Below the pieces are notes generated by a model. It was not told where the DNA came from and ran no database searches. It was given only the letters and a program-made list of their open reading frames with translations. The position numbers were made by a program, and so were the translations under genes. From assembly GCA_026545225.1 (NCBI GenBank), contig CM048852.1, forward strand, positions 56,303,146 through 56,367,145: a stretch of DNA of 64,000 nt, in the 5' to 3' direction. This DNA comes from Cornus controversa. Taxonomy: Eukaryota; Streptophyta; Magnoliopsida; Cornales; Cornaceae. Every line of letters starts with the position of its first letter. The first letter of the stretch is position 1. Below are positions 47,171-59,200 of the stretch, in pieces.

Positions 47171-47955
47171 AAGAAGTATGGACACGGAATACAGGTACGA
47201 TAAAACACAGATACGGTAATAGGACAAATTTTAAAAAAAAGAACACAAACACGGCGAGAATACGATTATAAAATAATATATTAATATATATTCAACAAGT
47301 TAATCAATATCCACAATATCATAAATCTAAAAATAAAAAAAGAATAAATTATACAAATACTTCAATTTATTATCAAGCAATTAATGTATTTTCAAAAAGG
47401 GTGTTCATTATATTCAAACTCACTACTAGAATCTTGCAAATTACTCAATTTAATAACAAACAAATAAATTTAAATACAAAATACCAAATAAACCAACATG
47501 ACTTTATGTTAAATAAAGTTTTATTGGCTTTTTTATTTTTTTGGTTTGTAAATTTATTATTTAGAAATTTTATCTAACTATTTTTTATTTGAAAATTTTT
47601 TTATTTTAGAAACTACTATATTTATAGAGAAAAAGACATAATAGTCATATTAAATGGTATATATGTCATTATAGTTATTTCAAGAGGTCAAGATGTCAAC
47701 TTTTAGAAGATGAGGGGCTGAAATGTTCAAAAAAAATAGTTCAAAAGGGTCTTTTTATAACTTTGAAAAAGTTCAGGAGTTTTTTTGCACTTTTAAAAAT
47801 TACAAAATGTACCCCGCCGTGTCCCTTGCGTGTTCTATCCATGTCCTAGCCGTGTCCTAAAAAAAAAAATTCAGGACATTTTTAAAAGTGTCCGACACGT
47901 GTTCGAGAATTGTCCGAGTGTCAACACACCTATACAAAGTGTTCGTGGTTTCAAG
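47171..47955. mobile_element. Mutator-like element rich in GTGTCC/GGACAC motifs
   Basis: TTCGCAACTT occurs at 47161-47170 and 47956-47965, a 9-10-bp target duplication. The left end (AAGAAGTATGGACACGG) and inverted right end (CTTGAAACCACGAACAC) are diverged inverted repeats; many GTGTCC/CCGTGTCC blocks fill the right part. No coding region. Confidence 0.65.
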
Positions 47956-47989
47956 TTCGCAACTTTTACTTTGAAAAAAGAGAGAGTAC

Positions 47990-47993
<4 letters not shown>

Positions 47994-48036
<43 letters not shown>
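47994..48036. repeat. (TA)21 microsatellite
   Basis: Uninterrupted TA dinucleotides just outside the MULE right end. Confidence 0.97.
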
Positions 48037-48038
<2 letters not shown>

Positions 48039-48376
48039 GCGAACTCTTCACTGTGTTCTGGCTCTTATTTGAATAAGTTGAAATAGCGAATTTGGTTTGA
48101 TTCTTATGACAATGATATAATTGGAAACTCAAATAAAAGCTTATAAGCAAATGAGGAGTACATATGTACAGTGATTGTTGTGGTTTGAAGAACATAGAAG
48201 AGATTGAGTTTGATAGTGTACAAAATTAAAGTCCTATTCTATTATTGGTTTTCTTTCTAAAACGGAAAATGTTACCCCGCAACCAACATGGAATTATAAA
48301 AGTGTATATTCCATTGTGTATGATGTATATTGTTTTATGACGTGATAAAATTGCGACACTGTGTGAACTACCTTAA

Positions 48377-48849
48377 GGGCTCGTTTGAATTGATAAAATT
48401 GAAAGAAAAAAAAAAGAAAATGATATTAGTTTTGTGTTTGGATTATCATTAGTAAGAGAAAATAAAGGATTATAAGTGATTTAGAGGGATAGTTTATCCC
48501 TCCAAATCTTTCATATGCTGTCCTCTCAAAAGTGAAAAGATTTGAAGAGAAATGATAAAAATAAATGAATCTTTCATAATATCAAAAATAACCCTAACAT
48601 TTTAAAGAACAAAATTTAAAAGACATTTAGGTACATCTTATTATATAAATACAAAAGGGTATGATAGTAAATTGATTAAAATAGTTTCTTTTCTTTTATC
48701 TCGTTTACCTTTTTCAAATAATAATACAATTATTTTTTTCTTTTTTTTTCATAATTTATCCAAACATTAATTTTTCTTTTCTTTTCTTTTTTCTCATAAC
48801 TAATGTTATCATTTCTTTTCTTTTCTCTCTGATTTGTCCAAACAGAGTT
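48377..48849. mobile_element. Tourist-like MITE, copy 2 (473 bp)
   Basis: Begins GGGCTCGTTTGAATTGA with TAA at 48374-48376 and TAA again at 48850-48852. It is the inverse of 41583-42057 almost end to end, and the same length within 2 bases, so both are copies of one family 6.3 kb apart. Confidence 0.8.
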
Positions 48850-49633
48850 TAAAGAAAAAGATTTTCTTCCCTTTTGAGGAAACTTTTATTTTTATCCAAT
48901 CTTTGTAAATTTGTAATGGTTTTCTAATTCTCGATATATATTCTATTTTAATTGAGGAATTATAACCGATTAAACTGGTAGATCCGAGAGTTGAACCAAT
49001 GAACAGGTGAACAAGTTTAGTGAGCGGTCCATTGTCCAATATAATTATGATAACTTTGGATTATATAGATGATGGGGTCCAAATGCAACCAATTAATTAA
49101 GTACACTTTTATTTTATATATGATGATAAGATATTATTTCAACCATAACATGCTCGTAGACAGCCATTAACGTCATTAGGTCACGTTGTCTGGCGGAAGA
49201 AACAAAAAAAAATGATTAGAACAAAGAAAGGAAAAAAAGAGAGGGATTTAATGATTGGATTTGAGTAATATACGTGGATTGCCATTCGACTGACTAATTA
49301 GTATCCAAATTTGAGATATGTAATGGACAAATCAATTTAATAATATATAGTTGTCTTTTCTCCACAAGAGTGGGAAGGTAAAACTCTCATTTTTTTTTAA
49401 CGGATTTCATAAACTCGATGTGTCTCAATAAGTTTATTTTGTTAGTAATTTTCACATCGTTTTTTTTTTATTTGATTACATTTGCTTGTGTTTTGCTTGT
49501 TTTAGTCGGTCATTGATGAAACTGACTTTGTTTTCTTGTTCACATTTAATCTTAGCTCGATCTGATCTTGTTCTGAATTTTGTTGTCGACGATTGTCTTG
49601 TAGATGTGACTTTGGAGTTGTTGCCAAAGATCT

Positions 49634-49955
49634 GACTTGGCCTTTGGGTAACTCCTACTGCTTCTCTCTCTTGGTGATTTCCATCTTGGAGCCACTTTAA
49701 CTCTCATTTCGACATATCTGAATCTTGTTCTTCATCTTTTTCTTTGTATTCTTTTAAAATTTGTAATGGTTTTATGTTTTTTTTTTGGTTTTATGACTTG
49801 GCCTTTGTGTAACTTCTATTGCTTCTCTCGCTCGGTGATTTTCATCTTAGAGTCATTTTAGCTCTCATTTTGATAGATCTGAATCTTGTTCTTCATCTTT
49901 TCTTTGTATTCTTTCAAAATTTGTAATTGTTTTATGTTTTTTTTTCTGGTTTTAC
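49634..49955. repeat. Tandem duplication, about 161-bp unit
   Basis: GACTTGGCCTTTGGGTAACT, GCTTCTCTC, TCTGAATCTTGTTCTTCATC and TTTGTAATGGTTTTATG recur at about 49794 with few changes. Less AT-rich than its surroundings; origin unknown. Confidence 0.85.
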
Positions 49956-50893
49956 TTTAAACCTCGGAACTGATTTTGATGGATTGGCTTTCAATTTCTT
50001 TGCAATGATAAACAAAAAAAAAATTCAATAATATATGTGTGTGTTGTATAAAGGAGTATCTCCATCTAATTAATTAATTTAATTTCTAAAATCTAAATCC
50101 AATCATCAAAACTAAAAAAAGTCCTACTTATTTGTGTATATCATAAACTCTGCAATTCAAAATTTATGGTTAAATAACATTGTCGGCATTTCGAATCATT
50201 TTTGTCTAGAAAATGGTGGGAACAAGCCAACAAGGTTAGGTTGTATATACAAAATAATTTTAGGCTTATTGACAATATATATTATATAATTATATATATT
50301 TCTGCACTGCCAGTATGGTACGATCCGTGGTCATGGTACACCATGCGCTGTCCGGCCATCTTATACCATAAGTTGCTATATTTTCAATTTGATCCATTCG
50401 TTATTTTAAATGACAATTCATCCTCCATAGACTATAATTTATATGAGGCTAGATCCTCTTTCGTGCACTATACTTAATCTAAGTTTTGAAATTTTAAAAT
50501 AAGAATTGAATCTAATGTAATTATTCCCCTTTTCAGAACTTAATTTAAAATTTCATTTCAATCAAAATTAAGAAATATAAATTCAATTCTTCAATTTTAT
50601 AATATTCATTAATGAATGTACATTACATTAAATTATTACATTTGTTTATGTATAACCAATTAACTAGTTTAGTGTGTGGTGAATATTCATTAATGTATGA
50701 TGAGTGAAATAAAAAAAATCTTTATAATGAATATTTTCATGTTTAAAAATCACAAATAATTACAAACAATGAAAAAAATTACAAAATTTAAAGCCAACTA
50801 AAAATTAACACCAGTAATTCAAAAATAAACAAATCAATTCAAAATTTCAACCATTTAATTTGAAAAAAAAAATTTGACATTCAAATGAAACCA

Positions 50894-51545
50894 TTAAATT
50901 CACAAATCACCATATTTCATTTTTTTCGACATATTTATTTTATTTAAGCTTTCAAATTAAAAAAATAAATCATTTTATTTAAAATCAACACATTTACTTC
51001 ATAAATAAATAACGTATTTCACCAATTCAACGACTCCAATTATATTTTCAATGAAGTCAATTATTCTTTTCAAAACTCAATTTAAAATTTTAAATATATT
51101 TTTAGAAATAATAGATGTATATATTAGACATAGAGAGATAAAACGAGTTTATATAAATATTTATAGATCTTTAAAATTTATATAGATTCAACAAACTTAA
51201 TATTAGAGAGAGAAACTTCAAAAAATAAATATTAGAGAGATATAATTTATAAAAGTGAAAATTTGAAAAGCTACTGTTCATTTAATTCACAAATCACCAT
51301 TTTTTATGTCATTTTATTTATTTAAGCTTTCAAATTGGGAAAAAAAAGTCATTCTATTTTAAATCAACACATTTACTTAATAAATAAACAACATATTTTG
51401 TCATTTCGATGACTCAAATTCAATTTTACATGAAGTCAATTCGTCTTTTCAAAACTCAAATTAAATTTATAAATATATATAGATTCTACACACTTAATAT
51501 TAAAGAGAGAATTTATAAAAGTAAAAATTTATAAAGTTATTGTTC
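50894..51545. repeat. Diverged tandem duplication, about 387-bp period
   Basis: AATTCACAAATCACCAT, TTATTTAAGCTTTCAAATT, AAATCAACACATTTACTT and GAAGTCAATT...CTTTTCAAAACTCAA occur in the same order from 50894 and from about 51281. Confidence 0.8.
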
Positions 51546-53075
51546 ATTTATAATATTATTTTATTACATTTCTTTAGTCTTTGGAATAGTTATAATATTA
51601 TTTTATTAATTTTTTTTACTCTTTGAACATGTTATAATATTATTTTATTAGATTTATTTAATGTTTGGAAGAATTATGATGTTATTTTATTATGTTTATT
51701 CATCGTTTGTAAGGAGTTAACTCTATCTGGGTCACTTTAGTATAAAAGATCTGAAACGACCGTATAGCAAGACCCAGAGGATCGAGGCTCCTTATAACAA
51801 TCATTGCTTCTTATATTACAAGAATTTGAAAAGTTGTACAATATTACAATTAGGGTTTTTATTGGTGTCTCAATGGTACCCTTTTTCAATTTAGGGTTAA
51901 TTAAAAATAAATAAAGAGCCCCAAACTACAAAATTTGCAATTACCTCTTAGAATAAAATTAATCTCCTTGAAATATTGAATATTTTGCAATTAAGGTCGG
52001 TTGTTAGGTGACATTTTAATATTGCATGAAAGTTACTAAAATGTTCTTAAAATTAAATGCACAAAAAAATGTGTTACTTAAATCCAATCGGTTCATATTT
52101 ACGATTTACGAAAAAAAATTATTACATAATCCCGAAATCATTATTTTTTCGCCAATTACCACTTGACGGGTAAATAAAAAGCTAAACAAAAGTTGACACA
52201 AAGCTAATTTTTTGCTTGCCTGTCAAGTGAACGCTTTAAACTTTAAAGTTTTACACATTAAACCCTAAACATATTTCATATTACATTACTAGGCCCCAAT
52301 GTCATATTCCAAATTTGATATTTGAACCTATGAGCTATAGCATAATTAAATATGCCCAATAAAGTAGAATCTACAACTTTGCTGGGCCTGATATGGTACT
52401 GCCGGTGTTGGGCCACTTAGACAACTATATAATACAAAATTCATCACAATTCTTCGTGAACATATATATACTTTTGGCGTATGAGTACAAAACCAGAGGG
52501 CTTTATTTATTGTTGGATGAGCTTCAGTTCCACGCGCCTTGAAGACAAATCACTCATACTATCCAATCATATTTGGAGGTGCCCATACGCGCATCGAGTA
52601 CGTGAAACTCCTGGTTTGTGACAACTGCGATAGATGCGGGTCTGAAAATGTAGAGAGAGAAAAGGTATAGAGAGAGAGAGAAAAGTACATGATGGCGTAG
52701 TTCTGCGGTTCTCCATTTCTAACGGATTTTGCACCCGGACATGACCAGAGGCTCTAGAGAGAGAAAAAAGTAATAGAGAGGAGAGAGAGAGACATATAGA
52801 TATATAGAGAGAGAAAGAGGGAGAGAGTGGCCGTTCTTACGGCCACCATCTCCGTCACATCTGGTTGGAGGCTAACAACATCAATTGAATTCCCAGAAAA
52901 CTCCAATTCACAACCCATATTCCAACATTCTCTCTCTTCTCCTCAAATTTCACCAGAAAAATGCAAAATTTGAAAAATAAAAATAAAAAATATCATCATT
53001 GTTGAATCTATAGAGCCTCCCTCACCAGCTTCTTTTTCTCTCCCTATCTTTCTCTCTCTAAATCGGTGATCGTTC

Positions 53076-53147
53076 ATGTTTGCTGGAGGAAAAGGTAACT
53101 CAATGCCTTCTTTTCGATTCCCTTTTCATTTGTTGATTTATTCTTAA
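53076..53147 (+). other. Upstream ORF or 5'-leader intron region of ETO1
   Basis: ATG at 53076 opens a 23-codon frame (MFAGGKGNSMPSFRFPF...) ending TAA at 53147, 115 bases before the main ATG. The GGAAAAGGTAACT within it could instead be a 5'-UTR intron donor. The sequence cannot decide between these. Confidence 0.4.
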
Positions 53148-53261
53148 ATTCAGATTTTTCCATTCGAACAGAATTATATATATAGATATAGATATATGTT
53201 TTTATATATACATATCTAGAGAGAGATTGGGTTCAATTTGGACCGTCAAATTAGGGCAAAG

Positions 53262-56200
53262 ATGCAGCACAATATTTTTAGTACGCGTAGTTTGAAGATA
53301 ATGGATGGATGTAAGGGGACACAAGTTTATGCTCTTAATCCTTCCGGCGGCGCCCCCGGCGGTGGTAGCGCCGCTGATGGCGGTGGTGAAAAGTTTCTTC
53401 ACCACCTCCAGGACCATATAAGGGTCAATTCAATTAGGTCAAAATCGATTCGAACTTTTCAAGTTAATAGTTTCCATGCCAACAATAGCAGTGTTGTAGC
53501 TGAGGCCCTTTTGGCTGAAGCTCTTGCGACCTATGGCCTCCCTCAAACTGATCTCCTCGAGCCCCAAATTGAACTTTGTCTGAAACCCGTCAATTTCATA
53601 GAAACCATTGCTGAAATTTATCGTAGAATTGGAGATTGTCCCCAATTTGACAAGTCAGGGATTTATCTTGAGCAATGTGCAATGTTCCGTTGGTTATCTG
53701 ATCCAAAACCCTTCCGGCGAAGCCTCCGGTTGGCGAGGCAGCACGCTGTTGATGTCCACTCTAAGATTATCCTTTCATCATGGTTACGATATGAGAGGAG
53801 AGAGGATGAGCTAGTTGGGGTGTCAGCAATGGACTGTTATGGACGAAATATTGAATGCCCAAAGGCTGCTTTGGTATCTGGGTATAATCCGGAATCTGTC
53901 TATGATTCTTGTATGTGCTCTCGAAGCCCTAAGGAGGATGATGATTCTGAATTTTATATGAGCAATGAGGAATGCTCGACTTCAGAAGAAGATTGTGATA
54001 TGTCATTTTTTATTGGTGATGATGAGGTAAGGTGTAACAGGTACAATATTGCCTCGCTTTCTAGACCGTTTAAAACAATGTTGTATGGTAGCTTTGTGGA
54101 GTCACGGAGAGAGAAGATTAATTTTTCACTAACTGGGATCTCTGCAAAGGCAATGAGAGCTGCTGAGATGTTTAGCAGGATAAAAACTGTAGATTCTTTT
54201 GAGCATGATGTTGTTTTGGAGCTTCTCTCAATGGCAAACAAGTTCTGTTGTGACGAGATGAAGTCTGCTTGTGATTTGTATCTAGCATCTTTGGTTTGTG
54301 ACTTTGAGAGAGCTATGATACTTATTGAGTACGGATTGGAGGAAACCGCATATTTTCTAGTGGCTGCCTGCTTGCAGGTACTTTTGAGAGAATTCCCTAG
54401 TTTGTTGCAGAATTCAAATGTGATGAAATACTTTTGTAGTTCAGATGCTAGGGAAAGATTGGCTTTGGCAGGGCACAGTTCTTTTCTATTGTACAATTTC
54501 TTGAGCCTTATTGCTATGGAGGATGACATGAAATCAAACACGACAGTAATGCTGTTGGAGAGTCTGCGAGAGTGTGCATCTGAAGATTGGCAGAAACAAC
54601 TCGTGTATCACCAGTTGGGTTGTGTGATGCTCGAGAGGAATGAGTATAAGGATGCACAGAAGTGTTTTGAGGCTGCAGTTGAGGCGGGTCACATTTACTC
54701 ATTAGTAGGTGTTGCAAGGACCAAGTACAAGCGCGGTCACAAGTATTTGGCATACAAGATGATGAACTCTCTCATTTCCGATTATACACAAGCTGGATGG
54801 ATGTATCAGGAGCGATCTCTATATAGTAATGGGAAAGAGAAGATGATGGATTTGGATACAGCTACTGAATTGGATCCTTCTCTTTCTTATCCATACAAGT
54901 ACAGGGCTGTTTCTATGTTTGAAGAGAATAAGATTGGAGCAGCCATTGCAGAGATCAGCAGAATAATTGGTTTCAAGGTGTCTCCTGACTGCCTTGAACT
55001 GCGTGCTTGGTTTTCAATTTCCCTGGAGGATTATGAAGGAGCTCTAAGAGATGTCAGGGCACTTTTGTCTTTCGACCCCAATTACATGATGTTCCATGGG
55101 ATGTTGCACGGGGACAACCTGGTAGAGCTCCTTCGCCATAACGTTCAGCAATGGAGTCAGGCTGATTGCTGGATGCAGCTCTATGACCGATGGTCCTGTG
55201 TTGATGATATTGGTTCTGTAGCTGTTATTCAACATATGTTGGCAAATGACCCAGGGAAGAGCCTCCTCTGGTTCCGACAATCTCTCCTACTCTTACGGTC
55301 AGTTACATTCACTCTCCTTTAAAAATTCTATGCTTCACTCAACTGGATTCTTCTAGTCCTTGTTCTTTCTAGCCATTTTAAATTCTTTGCAACTGTAATA
55401 AGCTTCCATTGTAAAGTTGTTAATGGAAGATCTTATGTTTTTGTGCTTGTAGGTCAATAAATTGTATCCCTTGGCAGTGGGATGCTATCTCTTTCTGGGG
55501 AACATAGTTTTTGTGCTTGTAGGTCAATAAATTGTATCCCTTGGCAGTGGGATGCTTTAACTTTAGATGGGACCTTAATATGTATACAAAGGTGTTCTGT
55601 ATCTCTTTCTGGGGAACATATTAGAATCAGTTTTAAAGCATACTGGTGGACTTTTGACCATTTGATTCAATTCTACCACTTTGTATTTTCTTTTTCTAAA
55701 CCAGTGTAGCATGGATAATGTTCAATTATACTTTTTTTTTTCCCTAGTTGGTACACATACACCCACCCCCAAAGAATTGTTTGCACCCTAGAGGACTTGA
55801 ACCTTAGACCTAATGCTTGCTAGGCACTAGGGCCAAGTTCTTTATCCACTTGAGCCAACCCCTTGGGGTATGTTCAATTATACTTAGGAAAAAAGAATAA
55901 TGTTCAATAATTATTGAGAGATGTCTTTATTTTCCTATTCCCCCACCCCGGAAGTGACAAAAGTGACTATTGGAGTGAACTACTTATCAGCAAAATTATA
56001 AATGCCACTGAACTATGACCAACTGGTATGTGCATATTTTTCATCTACTACTCTAATACTTTTTTATAATTAAAGATTTAAACACACATGCACAAAATGA
56101 AAATGTCTATCCTAATAAACAAAGAAAGAAGGAAAATGATAGGATCTGAAAAGATAATGGTTATTAGCAGAATAGCAGGTCATAAAACAATGACCAGCTC

Positions 56201-59200
56201 AACACATTAAGTGCTTGAACATGAATCTCTAGATGCCTTTCAGCTGGTATCTGGCTAACTTTAAATGATTATTTGTTGTCACTTGCTATTGCTAAAGAGA
56301 CATGGTCTAACGAAATCAATTCTATTGATGGCTTTGCTAAATTCAAATGCTATGTTTCTTGTAGGGCACAAACTCTTAAGTTCAGTATGTTTACCCATTT
56401 TTATCCATATGACTTCACTTGGTGCCAAAAGATTGTATCTTGGATGCTGTTCTGAATATCCCCAGCTATTTTAAGATTTCTCCTCTTGGATGAGGAAAGA
56501 AACCAAGATGGAAGTTTTCAGTCAACTCTCTTTGGTTTTGTGGACCCAACAAAAAAGAAAGAAAAAGATTAGTGACTTTTCTTCTTTGAATTTGTATTGT
56601 GATATTAGTGCAAAGACACTAAACTAATGGGATGAGGAGGAGTTAACAGTTGCCTGGAAACTTTGTCCTTGAGGGGAAACCCACTTTAACAAAAACTCAA
56701 ATGGAACTACTTTAACTTTTCATTTTTAGAAACTCATAGGATACTTTTCAAATAGGCTTGAGAATTTTTGGAGAAACTTGCAAGAAACAAACTTACTATT
56801 TTTTTCTATATTTCTATGTCCTTGAAGGCTTTTCTCCATTAATATTCATACTTACAAAAATAGGTACGGATTACAACATTCAATTGTTCAATATTAGTTT
56901 TACTAAAGTTTTACATTAGGCTTCTTCTCTTTGTAGTTTTTTTTTATTTGATCCACTTTACCTTTTCTTGCTTATGTTCTCCTCCTTTCCCGTTTCTTTT
57001 ACTTTCCCTTCTGCTAACTTTAGGAGGGCAAAAGAAAATTATCCACTGAAAGCTTTCTGCAGCCCAAGTTATCCTGGTACCCTGCGGCAATTGAAGAAAA
57101 CTTAAAATTTATTGCCTGGCATCTAGAGCATTTAGTTTATGTAGGTGTTCTTGGTTATTATAGATTTTTCAAATTTTTCTGTATTTATTGCCAATTATAG
57201 AATTTTTATGGTCATGATAATTGTCTAATTTCTATCACTTTTTTCGCTTCAAAAACCTTATCTTCCGATTGAATGAAGTGTGAATGGTGTGGTTCTTTTT
57301 CAGTCTAAAGATACACGAGGAATTTTTCTTGGCCATTTTCAGTTGTAGTACTTTTTTGTATGCCAACAAAATCCTGATGTTTCTGATTGTTATTAGGTTG
57401 AACTGCCAAAAGGCTGCAATGCGTTGTCTGCGGTTGGCTCGAAATAATTCCACCTCTGAGCATGAAAGGCTTGTCTATGAAGGATGGATTTTATATGACA
57501 CAGGCCATCGTGAAGAAGGATTAGCTAAAGCTGAAGATTCCATCTCAATCCAGCGATCATTTGAAGGATTTTTCCTAAAAGCATATGCTTTAGCCGATTC
57601 AAATCTTGATCATGAGTCTTCATTGTATGTTATCCAACTTCTGGAGGAAGCTCTTAGATGCCCCTCAGATGGCCTTAGAAAAGGACAAGTAAGTATTTCC
57701 TTCAGCAAATCAACTAAATTGTTGCATCTCTAATTCTCTATACTTTGCACCAGAATATTATTTGATTAAATGTGTTCTTCTGCAGGCATTAAATAATCTT
57801 GGAAGTGTCTATATAGATTGTGATAAGCTGGATCTTGCTGCTGACTGCTACACGAATGCGCTCAACATTAAGCATACACGAGCACATCAAGGTTTGGCAC
57901 GCGTATATTATCTAAAAAATCAGCGCAAAGCTGCGTATGATGAGATGACAAAGTTGGTAGAGAAGGCCTGGAAATGTGCGTCAGCTTATGAGAAACGCTC
58001 AGAATACTGTGATCGTGACATGGCAAAGAGTGATCTTAGTATGGCAACAAAACTAGATCCCCTGAGATCATACCCATACAGATACAGGGCAGCAGGTAAG
58101 ATACATGACCCTTCAGTTTTTAGTTTGTTCACGCAATTTAGTTCTGATTGGAACTTCGAAGCCCACCAAGCCACCTTTAGTTACTCATTAATTTTTGCTG
58201 TAGTTTCACCCTATAGCAATAGGCCAGGAACATGTGTGAATCTTAGAAAATGAGTAAATAGTTTCAGTCACCTTTTAGTTAAGAGTAGTGCTATTAGACC
58301 TGACTTGAAAAAACCGACATTCTACTGACGTACTATGTGGCCACGTGTTAGATGACTGGATCAATGTTAAAACCAAAATGTACCAACTCTGGCAACTATT
58401 TTTCTCCACTCTTCATAAAGCACGTTCCTTTGGCTCTTGCTTCGAAGAACCAAGGCTTCCAAGAAAACAAATGGAAAAATTCTCAGAACTGAAATCTCAG
58501 ATATGAATTTATGTTTATGTAATATGTTTATAAGGTTTTGAATGGATATTTTTTTTTTTGGTTTGTTGGATATGTGAAATAAAATGGGTCTGCTCTGTTG
58601 TTTACCTACTCTTCAGTTTTTTTTTTCTTTTTTCCTGAAGAGACAGATGAATAGTAACATATATAACGCCATTCACAGGATTTTAGCTCTGTTTTAGCAT
58701 ACATGAAGCTGTGATATGTATATAATAGCATATATTTACCTCTGATATAACGCCATTTGTAGGGTTTTAGCTCTGTTTTAGCGTACATGAAGCTCGATAG
58801 CATACGGACCATTCGTTTGTTCCTCGAAAGACCATAACAACTTATGAATAGAATGAAGAGACATAGATTCAGATGTGAACAACCCAGAATTGAATCATTT
58901 ATCATGTTTGGTATATTTTATGCCACAGCTCGTCCCAAGTACAGCAGGTTTTCAGTTCAGCCCTAGGTTTTGGGGATCGTGATTGTTTAGCCCTGATTGC
59001 TTCAGATTTTGAATTTTCAGCCCTAGTTATCTCAATGAGAGAGAAATGGAGATGGAGTGAGAGAGTGAACTGGTTAGGGCTCCAAATTTGTGCAATAAAA
59101 TTGGGAAGGGAGTGATAGAGTGAAGGAGCAAGAGAGAACCAACATCATTGATGAGAGAGTTTGTGGTTATTACGTGTCCTACCACGTTAGATAGAAGTCG

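Larger units (their letters stand above)
48853..52900. other. Long AT-rich region with tandem duplications, no supported gene
   Basis: Contains the duplications listed at 49634-49955 and 50894-51545, and four 50-53-bp units around TATAATATTATTTTATTA at 51545-51700. From about 52500 the sequence becomes GA/CT-rich, the start of the ETO1 promoter and leader. Confidence 0.55.

Noticed and set aside
53954-54541. 195-codon antisense frame within ETO1
   Set aside because: It is the shadow of a well-conserved ETO1 exon on the other strand.
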